Origin: Phocaeicola faecicola
GTDB taxonomy: Bacteria > Bacteroidota > Bacteroidia > Bacteroidales > Bacteroidaceae
Assembly (NCBI RefSeq): GCF_013618865.1
Contig: NZ_JABSOE010000042.1
Coordinates: 1 to 39,506, forward strand
Length of the DNA stretch: 39,506 nucleotides
Direction of reading: 5' to 3'
How positions within the stretch are numbered: position 1 is the first letter of the stretch; every line of letters starts with the position of its first letter. Positions 9,089 to 17,986 of the stretch are shown one piece after another. The position numbers and the translations under genes were made by a program. The notes beneath the pieces are model-generated. The model was given only the letters and a program-made list of their open reading frames with translations. It was not told where the DNA came from and did not search any database.

Positions 9089-10606
9089 ATGAAACGATTT
9101 GTAAAAAAATACCTGTTGGTAATGGTGGTGTCGTTGAGTTCCTGCCAGTTCCTGGAGAAATTTCCGGATTCCAATGCGGATGTGCGCATTGATACGAAGG
9201 AGAAGGTTCAGGAACTGCTGACCGGAGCGTATCCGCAGGCATCGTATTTCCGGTTTCTGGAAATGAGGACGGATAATGTGGGAGACAAGAGAAATGCCCT
9301 GGAAGCGCCTCGTCTGGACGAGGCCATGTACTATTGGAAGGATTATGATGAAGAGGAGCCGGATTCACCGAAGGCTTACTGGATGGAGTGCTATCGGGGG
9401 ATTGCGCAGGCCAACAAGGCACTGGAGGCTCTGGCCGGGTTTGCCGACAAGCTGGATCCGCAGGTACAGGCCCTGTATGCCGAGGCTTTGCTGATACGGG
9501 CTTATCTGCATTTTATGGTTGCTAATATTTGGGCGCCGGTTTATGAGGGAGAGGAGGAATCGAAGCAACTTCCGGGAATCGTGTATGTCGAAACTCCCGA
9601 GAAACATGCGCTGGTGAAGTATAAGATGGAGAATCTGGCGGATACGTACCGGAAGATAGAGCGTGACCTGAGGCTGGGACTTGCCTGGGTCAGGGATGAT
9701 TACTATGCACAGCCGAAATTCCATTTCAATAAGAAGGCTGCCTATGCTTTTGCAGTACGCTTTTTCAGTTATACAGGGCAGTGGCAGGAGGTAGTGGATT
9801 ACAGTGCGTACGTACTCGGTACACAACCGGCGAAGGCGATTACGTCCTTTCTGGATGTGAGTGAGCAGCGTGCGGAGGAGAGAATGGCTTATTATGCCTC
9901 GGAGCAGAATCCGAGCAACCTGCTGATGACGGTTACCGAGTCGTTGTGGTATAAGTATTACATCGACGGAAGGTTTGGACTGGATGAACCTACTTTTCAG
10001 AAGGTGGTGTGGAGAATCGGGGCAAAGACCTTGTATCAGATTGCGGGCTATCAAAGGATGGCGCAGCATAACCGGCTGAATACGGCGTATTTTCCGAAGT
10101 TCTCGCATTTCAGAAATGCGGAAGGGTTATTGAACAGCCAGCGTGGGCATTTTTGCATGAACGTGCTGTTTACTACGGAGGAGGTGCTCTTGCATCGGGC
10201 AGAGGCATATGCCATGCTGGACAACAAGGAGCTGGCGCTGAATGATATTGTGACGTTTTTCCTCGCCAAGCACATTATTGCGAAGGGGGTGGGTGAGGCT
10301 CCTGAAAGAGAGGAACTCGACTTCATTCCGACTTCCGACCGTGACCGGATCCAGCCTTATTATCGTCCGTTGTCTGCCAGTCAGGCGTCGTTGCTGTACG
10401 TGATATCGGAAATGAGCCGGCAGCAGTTTATGCACGAAGGAATGAGGTGGTTCGATTTGCGGCGCTATCACATGAGTGTGGACCGTAACCGGACGGGAGA
10501 GGCGCGCAACGTGAATTGGGTGTTGAGACCGGAGGACAACCGGAAGGTGTTGCCGTTCCCGAATGAGGCGATTAATTATATTGAAAAAATAGTTGACAAT
10601 GAATAA
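9089..10606 (+). CDS. RagB/SusD family nutrient-binding lipoprotein
   Basis: This 505-residue surface lipoprotein has signal peptide MKRFVKKYLLVMVVSLSSC with the lipidated cysteine at 19. It continues with the usual SusD order: an N-terminal SusD-like region (KVQELLTGAYPQASY), helical TPR-type repeats (KAYWMECYRGIAQANKAL; ALYAEALLIRAYLHFMVANIW), and a C-terminal block containing RQQFMHEGMRWFDLRRY near residues 450-465. SusD proteins cap the SusC barrel and deliver ligand. It is 10 nt from SusC, and its stop codon overlaps the start of the next gene, so expression is coupled. The substrate cannot be inferred: there are no glycan-degrading enzymes in this operon, which points away from a polysaccharide utilisation locus. 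Confidence 0.93.
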   Translation: MKRFVKKYLLVMVVSLSSCQFLEKFPDSNADVRIDTKEKVQELLTGAYPQASYFRFLEMRTDNVGDKRNALEAPRLDEAMYYWKDYDEEEPDSPKAYWMECYRGIAQANKALEALAGFADKLDPQVQALYAEALLIRAYLHFMVANIWAPVYEGEEESKQLPGIVYVETPEKHALVKYKMENLADTYRKIERDLRLGLAWVRDDYYAQPKFHFNKKAAYAFAVRFFSYTGQWQEVVDYSAYVLGTQPAKAITSFLDVSEQRAEERMAYYASEQNPSNLLMTVTESLWYKYYIDGRFGLDEPTFQKVVWRIGAKTLYQIAGYQRMAQHNRLNTAYFPKFSHFRNAEGLLNSQRGHFCMNVLFTTEEVLLHRAEAYAMLDNKELALNDIVTFFLAKHIIAKGVGEAPEREELDFIPTSDRDRIQPYYRPLSASQASLLYVISEMSRQQFMHEGMRWFDLRRYHMSVDRNRTGEARNVNWVLRPEDNRKVLPFPNEAINYIEKIVDNE

Positions 10607-11531
10607 GTTTTTTAAGTGTGTGTTAATGGGGCTTCCCGGCCTGTTGCTGTTGGCTGGATGCAAGTCGGAAATCAGTGACTTGCGGCAGGAGGCTCCGGCG
10701 GTTGAAACGCAGCTTACTGAGTTGGACCGTTGGCTGTTGGAGGAGTTTGAGACTCCGTATAACATAAGGGTGGTATACAGGCAGATGCCGTTCCGGGATC
10801 CGGTGGCTCCGGGCAACCGTTCGGTGCAGTTGGCACGGGTCAAGCCTTTCCTGAAAGCGTACAAGGAACTGTGGATTGATCATCTGGAGAAACTTTTCGG
10901 AAAGGAGTTTATCCGTCGATATCATCCGAAGGAAATCCGGTTGTACGGGGCTCCGAACTTCGACAGCCGGATGGTGGAGGGAATGGACACTCCGGGATTG
11001 GGTACGCAGGTCATGCCGCTCTATCAGGTGAATGCCTTTGAGCCTACCCGTCCGGAAGCCGTATACCGGATGATGAGGGAGGCAACCTTCTGTTTTGCCA
11101 AGAACCTGATTGAGCTGAGGCCGGTCGACCTTCCTACGTTTTCCGGGTATAATATAGTGAGGTACAGTCAATGGACCGACAATGAACTGCAGGGAGAGTA
11201 CACGGACCGTTCCGACCTGATGGCTCCCTTCGGGTATTTTACGAAGGCTGCACAAGGCGGACCGGTGGTAGACTTTGCCGAAACCTTCAGCCTCCTGCTC
11301 TGCCGGTTGCCGAAACAGGTGAATGCCCTGATGCAGGTTGACGAATTCGAGACGCCTCTACCTTATAAACTGGTGCTTCAGAAAAAGGTGGCTTTCGTCG
11401 ATAAGTACCTGCTCGAAAATTTCGGAATCAAGCGTGCCTCTGATTTGTCGCGCGTATTGCCCCGCCTGATTGAGCAATATCCGAAGAAGTATGCGGAAGG
11501 GGCGGCTTCCGGTGAAACAGTGGAACCTTAA
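10599..11531 (+). CDS. Zinc-metallohydrolase-like lipoprotein lacking HExxH
   Basis: ATG 10599 overlaps the SusD stop by 8 nt (ATGAATAA). The 310-residue product has lipobox LLAGC (Cys21) and resembles the substrate-import-associated zinc metallohydrolase lipoproteins encoded beside SusC/SusD pairs. In that family an HExxH motif sits after a basic helix, in the form HHEFAHILH. Here the matching place reads TFCFAKNLIE, with FCFAK at residues 164-168, so both histidines and the glutamate are gone. The downstream part of the family pattern is kept, including SGYNIVRYSQWTD and the later VDFAETFS. It is probably a non-catalytic, ligand-binding relative, anchored in the outer membrane with the SusC/D complex. 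The alignment was made by eye and the family is known to me by motif, not by search. A TTG at 10593 is in frame but less likely as a start. Confidence 0.75.
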   Translation: MNKFFKCVLMGLPGLLLLAGCKSEISDLRQEAPAVETQLTELDRWLLEEFETPYNIRVVYRQMPFRDPVAPGNRSVQLARVKPFLKAYKELWIDHLEKLFGKEFIRRYHPKEIRLYGAPNFDSRMVEGMDTPGLGTQVMPLYQVNAFEPTRPEAVYRMMREATFCFAKNLIELRPVDLPTFSGYNIVRYSQWTDNELQGEYTDRSDLMAPFGYFTKAAQGGPVVDFAETFSLLLCRLPKQVNALMQVDEFETPLPYKLVLQKKVAFVDKYLLENFGIKRASDLSRVLPRLIEQYPKKYAEGAASGETVEP

Positions 11532-11543
11532 TATTTTCAGACC

Positions 11544-12680
11544 ATGATGAGAAACAATGATATCAGACCGAGCCGTAGTATTCTGAAAGGAATGTTGATG
11601 ATCGTCTTGCTGGCCGGACTGCCTGCCTGTCGTGAACGTACGGATGAACACATCGGTACGGTTACCGAAAGGCAGCAGCAGAGAATCGACGAACTGAAAT
11701 CGGTACTTTGCAGCGCTCCCAACGGGTGGAGGATGAAGTATTTCCCGAATCTTAACTCCCGCTTGAATACGGACATCACGGAAAATTACAAGACAGAGGC
11801 GCATTCGCTGACCGATGTGTACCTGCAGCGGCGGATGGGGGCCGGCGGATATAATCTTTTCCTGAAGTTTCGGGAAGGAGGAGAGATGGATGTGCTGACC
11901 GACATTGCGTATGCGCCTGCAGATGTGAAGAGTCATTACCAGCCGGTCTATCAGCCGGAAATCGGGCAGGCACAGTACGGTATTTCCGTTTCCGACGACC
12001 TGACGCTGTTTTTCCGTACGGGTACCATGCTGGAAGAACTGTATCCGTTTCAGATCAATGCGACGGCTAAATTCCTGCCGGTGCTGGTTTCTCCCGAACG
12101 GATATTGCTCAGGACGATGAATTATCCGGAACCTGGGAGAGAGTGGATTGAGATGACTCCGCTGGAAGTGCCGGAGGAGCAGTGGGCGGAGAAGATGAAT
12201 CGGATTATCCGGGAAAAGGAGGAGTTCCGGACACGCTCTTACAAGGCTTTGCGACAGAATCTGAAAGAAGACCGGGACTGCGTGCTGCGGATAATGGTGA
12301 CAGATACCCGGAAGGTGGTGTATGAGACTTCCTACGACTTTGGCCAGCAGATGATGCAGTACAGGTTGTCGGCTTCGTATTCGAAGGATTGGCAGTCGCA
12401 CCGGAAAGTGGCCCGGTACGACCGGATGCAGTATGAACTGTTTCTGAAAAATGAGCAGCCTAACCTGACGGTACACGGATTCGACGGAAGTACGTATTAT
12501 ACCGGACTGGGTTCGGGGTATCTTGCTACAGAGAACGGACTTGAATTTCGACCGGGATTTAAGTTTGATGAAGGAGTGGTGTTTTCCGAATTCACGCATA
12601 CGGAAGGCAAGAAAGAGTGGGTGAGTACAAGCGGCATTTATACCGCATACATCACTTTTGCAGAGAAGAACAAACAATGA
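11544..12680 (+). CDS. DUF4302 family lipoprotein
   Basis: The 378-residue product has a signal peptide ending in LAGLPAC (Cys29). It then shows the pattern of DUF4302 lipoproteins: QQRIDELKSVLCSAPNGWRMKYFPN near residues 44-68, followed by beta-rich sequence with FLKFREGGEMDVLTD. DUF4302 genes commonly sit beside SusC/SusD and the zinc metallohydrolase-like gene; their function is not known. It begins 12 nt after the preceding stop, within the operon. A surface-exposed or periplasm-facing accessory binding protein of the uptake complex is the simplest guess. Confidence 0.75.
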   Translation: MMRNNDIRPSRSILKGMLMIVLLAGLPACRERTDEHIGTVTERQQQRIDELKSVLCSAPNGWRMKYFPNLNSRLNTDITENYKTEAHSLTDVYLQRRMGAGGYNLFLKFREGGEMDVLTDIAYAPADVKSHYQPVYQPEIGQAQYGISVSDDLTLFFRTGTMLEELYPFQINATAKFLPVLVSPERILLRTMNYPEPGREWIEMTPLEVPEEQWAEKMNRIIREKEEFRTRSYKALRQNLKEDRDCVLRIMVTDTRKVVYETSYDFGQQMMQYRLSASYSKDWQSHRKVARYDRMQYELFLKNEQPNLTVHGFDGSTYYTGLGSGYLATENGLEFRPGFKFDEGVVFSEFTHTEGKKEWVSTSGIYTAYITFAEKNKQ

Positions 12681-12693
12681 TTCATAGAAGCGT

Positions 12694-13356
12694 ATGATGA
12701 AAAAATATTTTACATTTTATCTAGCGGCCGGGATGGCATGGATGGGATTTTCGCTTGCCTCCTGTGCCCGGGAAGAGGTGGAAGACAGGGTAGAAAACCT
12801 GTCGGATTTCATCCGCCTGAAACCGGCAGAACGTGTTCCGCACGAGACGGGAGTGCCTTTCAACTGCTTTCCGAAGGAGGTGGGAGATTTGGGCTTTACC
12901 AACAGTGAGGAGGGTTCTTCCGATGAATATCGGGAGAGTTATCAGGTCTCACTGTCGGTCGATGTGATGGCCAATTATTACGGAAGTTTCGACAAGCAGA
13001 ATCTTTCGATTGTGATTTTGCAGTATCTGGATGAAAACAATGAGTTGAAGGTAGATACCATCATGGACGGACATAACGTGATTGAGAAAGACAAACGAGG
13101 ACGGTTCAAGCCCTATTTTTCGGAGGTCGAACCGGTGTCCATCACCAAACGTTCGGGCGATCCGGTCTACTTTGCCGTGTTTTACAGTCCCTATGCTTAT
13201 TTCGACATGACTGTGAGTCTGACGGCGGAGACGGCAGACGGCTCGGAGACGCTTCCGGAACTGAGCCATCGTTACAGCCGGACCCTGGAGTCCTTCCATA
13301 TCGCTGAGATAGGCAAGAATTACAATATATATTCTCAGGCAATGTACCTTCCGTAA
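12694..13356 (+). CDS. Lipoprotein of unknown function
   Basis: This 220-residue protein has signal peptide and lipobox LASC (Cys24). Two adjacent ATG codons (12694 and 12697) are both possible starts. The mature part is acidic and appears mostly beta-stranded (YQVSLSVDVMANYYGSF, PVYFAVFYSPYAYFDMTVSLTAE). I do not recognise a family. Its position between DUF4302 and DUF4856 lipoproteins, 13 nt from the former and 41 nt before the start of the latter, makes it a likely accessory part of the same outer-membrane uptake system. Confidence 0.7.
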   Translation: MMKKYFTFYLAAGMAWMGFSLASCAREEVEDRVENLSDFIRLKPAERVPHETGVPFNCFPKEVGDLGFTNSEEGSSDEYRESYQVSLSVDVMANYYGSFDKQNLSIVILQYLDENNELKVDTIMDGHNVIEKDKRGRFKPYFSEVEPVSITKRSGDPVYFAVFYSPYAYFDMTVSLTAETADGSETLPELSHRYSRTLESFHIAEIGKNYNIYSQAMYLP

Positions 13357-13397
13357 GGAGGATGATGAATGATACAGAAACTAAAATAGATTTGACA

Positions 13398-14534
13398 ATG
13401 AAAAAAAGTATTATTGGATTGGTTTTGATAGTGAGTGTGTGTGTAAATGGTACCGGTTGCAGTAAGCAGGAAATCCGAAGGGAGGATCCGCCGGCAGGTC
13501 AGACCCCGTCTTCGGAGGGCTATGAAACCGATTACCGGTTTTTCAGAAACGGACTCTCGAGTGTGGATATTGGTGAGGCAAGAAAGGTGTTGCTTGATTT
13601 CCGCAACTTCAATAACGGTATCAATGCAAAAGTGCTGACGAACCTCGAAGGGAAGAGGCAGGATTACCGCAATGGACTGGCTTCGCACATAGGGGTAGGA
13701 TTTAAGGAGCAGGAAAAGGCCCGGAATATACTGGAGACTTTCCTCGATGAACTGACGGAGGCTTCGAAGAATCCTTCGGCCGGTGCGTTTGCCCGCGAAG
13801 GAAAAATCGGCATCGTGCAGGTGAGTCACGATGAACAGCGGCTGGTGAATGAAAAGGGAGTGGAACTGGGGCAGGTCATCCAGAAAATGATGATAGGGGC
13901 GTTACAGGTTGCCAACATCGAACACTTCCTGATGAAATCTCTGGAAGCCGATAACCAGGCGGTGATGGAAGGAGGCAACAGCACGGCGATGGAACATTAC
14001 TGGGACATTGCCTGGGGATACTTGGGCAGCATCAATGCCGATCCAGACCGTATCTCTCCTTTGTTCTTAGCCAATTATATCGAGAAGGAGGCTGTCGGAA
14101 TGAAGGGATTGGAAAACATCAACGTAGCTGTCTATCATGCGTTTCAGGCTGGAAGAAAGGCGATTGTCGGAAACCGGACGGATGAGGTGAGGAAACAGGT
14201 GGGAGAGATTCGTGGACTGCTCTCCAAGATGCTTGTTCTCCGAACCATGTTTTATCTGAACGAGAGTTCCAAGATCCTGAGACAGAAGAGTGGAAACGAA
14301 CTCAACGAGCAGTATTTCCATCACATGGGTGAGGCACTGGGATTCATCCTGGCCTTGCCGTTTGTCAAGAATGCAAATGGTGACTATTTCATTACGATGG
14401 ACCAGGCGAAGGAACTGTATGATGCCCTGACACAGGGTGAAAAAGGTATCTGGGACAAGGAACGGATTGAAGGTAATCAGGCGGGATCCATCATTGAAGT
14501 AAACAAGAAAATCAAAGCGTATTACCATATATGA
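13398..14534 (+). CDS. DUF4856 (imelysin-related) lipoprotein
   Basis: ATG 13398 gives MKKSIIGLVLIVSVCVNGTGC with a lipidated Cys21; an in-frame ATG at 13362 would add 12 non-signal residues and is rejected. The 378-residue protein is helical and contains the DUF4856-like stretch MEHYWDIAWGYLG (about residues 196-208), plus LRTMFYLNESSKIL and HHMGEALGFILALPF. DUF4856 proteins resemble imelysins, four-helix-bundle proteins that in several bacteria are iron-regulated. The next gene is itself imelysin-like and overlaps by 4 nt (ATGA), so the two are translationally coupled and may act together in the periplasm or on the outer membrane. A role with iron is inferred, not shown. Confidence 0.75.
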   Translation: MKKSIIGLVLIVSVCVNGTGCSKQEIRREDPPAGQTPSSEGYETDYRFFRNGLSSVDIGEARKVLLDFRNFNNGINAKVLTNLEGKRQDYRNGLASHIGVGFKEQEKARNILETFLDELTEASKNPSAGAFAREGKIGIVQVSHDEQRLVNEKGVELGQVIQKMMIGALQVANIEHFLMKSLEADNQAVMEGGNSTAMEHYWDIAWGYLGSINADPDRISPLFLANYIEKEAVGMKGLENINVAVYHAFQAGRKAIVGNRTDEVRKQVGEIRGLLSKMLVLRTMFYLNESSKILRQKSGNELNEQYFHHMGEALGFILALPFVKNANGDYFITMDQAKELYDALTQGEKGIWDKERIEGNQAGSIIEVNKKIKAYYHI

Positions 14535-15697
14535 GAAAGCGTTGTATAGGACAGATCGGGGCAATGATGCTCGGACTGTTGCTGGTGCTGACAGGATGTG
14601 TATATACACCGGTAAAGGGACATTCGGAGAAAAGAACCGTGAAGGAAGATTATCTGACGTTCTGGTACAAGCGGCAGATACTACCCGCTTTTGTGGCTTA
14701 CCGTGAGAAGACAGATGAACTGACTCGGGCAGCTTATGCGGTGAGGGATGCTCAGGAAGGGGCCGGAAAGGAAGCGGCAGTGGAGCAGTTGAAGGCTCTG
14801 TATAAGGAGACTTTTCTCTGCCTGCAGGATGTCATCCTGTTTGATAATGCGCTGTTCCATAGCGGTATCAGCGGATTGTATGAACTGGCGGGGACCTCGC
14901 AGGTCAACAAGGGACTGGTTAAATCGGGTATCGGGAACGGCCGTATCACTGCCGATGAGATGGTCCGGGAACTGGAAGAAGGACTGAACCAGCCTAATGC
15001 GGCAGGATTTGCAGCCTTGGATTACATCCTATTCAGTGGAGAGATTGCCCTCGATGCGGCCAGTATCCGATATGTGTGTACGGTCTGCGAAGTCATCGGT
15101 CATTATGCGAAGGAGGCAGAGAGACATTATAAGGAAAATGAGGAGGCATTCCTGGCGCACAACGATTTTTCGGCGGGAAGCAGCCTCAGTACCCTGGTCA
15201 ATACCTTGATGAAGCAGTATGAGATTTATGTACGTACCATTAAGGTGGGGATTCCCATCGGCATATACGGTGCAGCCATCGTACAGAAAAGGGCGGCTCC
15301 CCAGACGGTGGAGGGATATTATTGCGGAGGGGGACTGTCTACACGGCTTCTTCACAGGAGCATCCTGTCGCTGAAGCATTTTTACGACGGGGTTCCTTAT
15401 GGAGAGTCTGCTCCCTTGACGGCTTACAGTTTCGGACATTTTCTGGAAGAACAGTTGGCGGTGACGGGACAGGGAGAGGACCTGGTGAACCAGTTGCGGG
15501 AGACTCTTTACCTGCTGGAACGTAAAATCGGGAAACTGGAGGGAGATATTGCCGTACTGGCCGACAGTACGGACGGACTGGAACGTTTGACCGATGTGTA
15601 CCGCGAGTTGCAGAAGATTGTGGGTATCCTGAAGGCGAAAATCATTGTGGAACTGAAACTGACGATTACCTATAGTGACGGAGAGGAAGGAGATTGA
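14531..15697 (+). CDS. Imelysin (peptidase M75-like) lipoprotein
   Basis: The 388-residue product has lipobox LTGC (Cys23) and an imelysin-type helical body. In imelysins the signature GxHxxE marks a putative metal-binding site. Here it reads GFAALD (residues 159-164) followed by YILF, so both ligand positions differ; several Bacteroidetes imelysins are similarly altered, as far as I recall. Other matching parts are WYKRQILPAFVAYREKTDEL near the start and RLTDVYRELQKIVGILKAKI near the end. Imelysin-like proteins are linked to iron uptake rather than to demonstrated peptidase activity. It shares an ATGA overlap with the DUF4856 gene and lies 4 nt before the FecA-like receptor. Confidence 0.75.
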   Translation: MRKRCIGQIGAMMLGLLLVLTGCVYTPVKGHSEKRTVKEDYLTFWYKRQILPAFVAYREKTDELTRAAYAVRDAQEGAGKEAAVEQLKALYKETFLCLQDVILFDNALFHSGISGLYELAGTSQVNKGLVKSGIGNGRITADEMVRELEEGLNQPNAAGFAALDYILFSGEIALDAASIRYVCTVCEVIGHYAKEAERHYKENEEAFLAHNDFSAGSSLSTLVNTLMKQYEIYVRTIKVGIPIGIYGAAIVQKRAAPQTVEGYYCGGGLSTRLLHRSILSLKHFYDGVPYGESAPLTAYSFGHFLEEQLAVTGQGEDLVNQLRETLYLLERKIGKLEGDIAVLADSTDGLERLTDVYRELQKIVGILKAKIIVELKLTITYSDGEEGD

Positions 15698-15701
15698 AGT
15701 G

Positions 15702-17981
15702 ATGAAGAAGAAAAACAACCTGTTACTGCTGATGTGGCTGCCCGGTATCGCATACGGGCAGTTGCCGGCAGACAGCAGTATGAACCACAAAGAAGTGGTG
15801 CTCGATGAAGTATATATCTACAGCAGTCAGGAGAAGTCGGTAAACAAGTCCCGCTTCATGCGTGATGTCGAAGGTACCCAGATCTTCGCAGGAAAGAAAA
15901 GTACGGTGACCCTGCTTGAGAATATGTTGCTGAACAAGGCCGCCAACAATACCCGGCAGATGTTCCGGAACGTATCGGGTATTGTCATTCACGAGGGAAG
16001 TGACGGCGGACTGCAGTTGAACATCGGTTCCAGGGGACTGAATCCGAACCGTTCAGCCAATTTCAACATGCGGCAGAACGGTTATGACATCAGTGCGGAC
16101 CCGTTGGGTTATCCTGAGAGTTATTACACCCCGAATGCGGATGACATCAAGGAAATACAGGTACTGCGGGGAGCATCTGCCCTCCAGTACGGTTCTCAGT
16201 TTGGGGGAATGATCAACTTTAAACTGGCCACTCCTCCCGAAGATAAGAAAATTGACATCCGCCAGCACCTGTCGGCCGGGAGTTACGGCTTTCTGGGAGG
16301 TTATACCCGGGTCTCGGGTACACTGGGGAAGTTTTCCTATTACCTCTCTACCACCTTGAAACGGGGAGACGGTTACCGGGAGAACTCGGACTACAAGAGC
16401 TACAATGTCTTGTCGCAGCTGAGATACCGTTCCGGCGAGAATGTCTGGGGGCTCGACTGGCTGAAGTATCATTATCTGGAGCATCAGCCCGGGGGACTGA
16501 CCGATGTCATGTTTCTGGAAAACCCCAAGCAGAGTAACCGGAGCCGGAACTGGTTCCTGATCGACTGGAACATTCTCTCTTTCTCTTATCACAGGGAGAT
16601 GCCGGGTATCCGTGCGAGTCTGGATGCCAGAATGATGGGGCTGTATGCCGACCGGTTTGCACTGGGATATCGTGACAAGCGGGTGGGAACGCCAGATCCG
16701 GGGAATACGGAACGGGACTTGCAGAAAGGGACGTTCAGAAACTGGGGAGCGGAAGTCGGCTTCCTGAAACGGTTTAACCTGGGAGGCAATGCCGTTCCTT
16801 CTTCGTGGGCAGTTGGCGTCAAGTATTATCAGGCCGACAACCTGAGTCAGCAGGGAGCCGGAACGACAGGGGCGGATGCGGATTTTACACTGGTGGAACC
16901 GGTGCTGTCGGGAGGGCATTTCCGTCAGAATAAGATTCCGTACCGTTCTTCGTACCGCCTTCCCAACCTGAACGTGGCACTCTTTTCGGAAGTCAACCTG
17001 CGGCTGGGGGAGCGGTGGAGCCTGGTCCCGGGGATACGTATGGAGCATATCCGGACGGATATCCGTGGACAGAGAAGTTTCTACAGCATTGACTATGCTA
17101 CCGAAGGTTATCCCCTGGAAGAGGATGTCCTGACGGATGACAAGACCCATTCCCGGCAGATTGTGCTGGCAGGTCTGGCCTTGTCGTACAAGGCTCCCCG
17201 GGCAGAGATGTATGCGAATGTCACCCGGAATTACCGGGCCATTACGTTCAATGACATGCGTACGGTTTCCCCTGCACTGGAGGTGAATCCGGACTTGAAG
17301 GACGAAACCGGTTTTTCTTCGGATATCGGTATCCGTTCCCGGGGAAACCGCTTGCTGACCTATGACGTGAGTCTGTTTTTCTTGTATTACGGAGACCGTA
17401 TCGGAGAGTATTTCCGCGAGAATCCCAAGGTGCCGGGTACGTACCACAGGTACAGGGACAACATCGGTAACGGTATCAGTTACGGGATGGAGGGCATGTG
17501 CAATTACGACCTGCAGCGGCTGACCGCCTGGCTGAATCTGCCGGAGCTGAAGGTCAGTCTGTTTGGTAACTGGGCCATTACGGGTTCCAGGTACCTGAAG
17601 AGTAAGGCGGGATACCATATTGAAGGCAACCAGATGGAGTTTGTGCCGCTGTATAACCTGAAGGGGGGATTTACCGCACAGTACAGAAAGTGGTCGATGG
17701 CTTTGCAGGCGGGTTTTACATCCTTCCAGTTTACGGATGCGGCCAACGAACCGATGGATCCGGATGATGCCGTTTACGGTATCTATGGGGCGATTCCGGG
17801 GTATTGTGTGGTGGACCTGAATCTGGATTATCGGCTGAACAAGTACCTGAACCTGGTACTGTCGTTCCAGAATCTTACCAACCGCATCTACATGACCCGA
17901 AGGGCCACGGGCTATCCCGGTCCGGGAATTATCCCTTCTGCCCCGTTCAACTGTATGGGTACTTTGATGTTTCACTTGTAA
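15702..17981 (+). CDS. FecA-like TonB-dependent receptor
   Basis: Start ATG 15702 gives MKKKNNLLLLMWLPGIAYGQ, a typical signal peptide; an in-frame ATG at 15675 inside the previous gene is less likely. The 759-residue receptor lacks a carboxypeptidase-like N-terminal domain. Its plug is FecA-type: GSDGGLQLNIGSRGLNPNRS, NGYDISADPLGYPESYYTP, then IQVLRGASALQYGSQFGGM. The barrel ends with GTLMFHL. FecA-type receptors import ferric citrate and related iron chelates. Its place in the same operon as a SusC/SusD pair and two imelysin-related lipoproteins suggests a combined system in which the second receptor imports an iron-bearing product or ligand (inference). The sequence is intact. Confidence 0.88.
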   Translation: MKKKNNLLLLMWLPGIAYGQLPADSSMNHKEVVLDEVYIYSSQEKSVNKSRFMRDVEGTQIFAGKKSTVTLLENMLLNKAANNTRQMFRNVSGIVIHEGSDGGLQLNIGSRGLNPNRSANFNMRQNGYDISADPLGYPESYYTPNADDIKEIQVLRGASALQYGSQFGGMINFKLATPPEDKKIDIRQHLSAGSYGFLGGYTRVSGTLGKFSYYLSTTLKRGDGYRENSDYKSYNVLSQLRYRSGENVWGLDWLKYHYLEHQPGGLTDVMFLENPKQSNRSRNWFLIDWNILSFSYHREMPGIRASLDARMMGLYADRFALGYRDKRVGTPDPGNTERDLQKGTFRNWGAEVGFLKRFNLGGNAVPSSWAVGVKYYQADNLSQQGAGTTGADADFTLVEPVLSGGHFRQNKIPYRSSYRLPNLNVALFSEVNLRLGERWSLVPGIRMEHIRTDIRGQRSFYSIDYATEGYPLEEDVLTDDKTHSRQIVLAGLALSYKAPRAEMYANVTRNYRAITFNDMRTVSPALEVNPDLKDETGFSSDIGIRSRGNRLLTYDVSLFFLYYGDRIGEYFRENPKVPGTYHRYRDNIGNGISYGMEGMCNYDLQRLTAWLNLPELKVSLFGNWAITGSRYLKSKAGYHIEGNQMEFVPLYNLKGGFTAQYRKWSMALQAGFTSFQFTDAANEPMDPDDAVYGIYGAIPGYCVVDLNLDYRLNKYLNLVLSFQNLTNRIYMTRRATGYPGPGIIPSAPFNCMGTLMFHL

Positions 17982-17986
17982 ATTGA

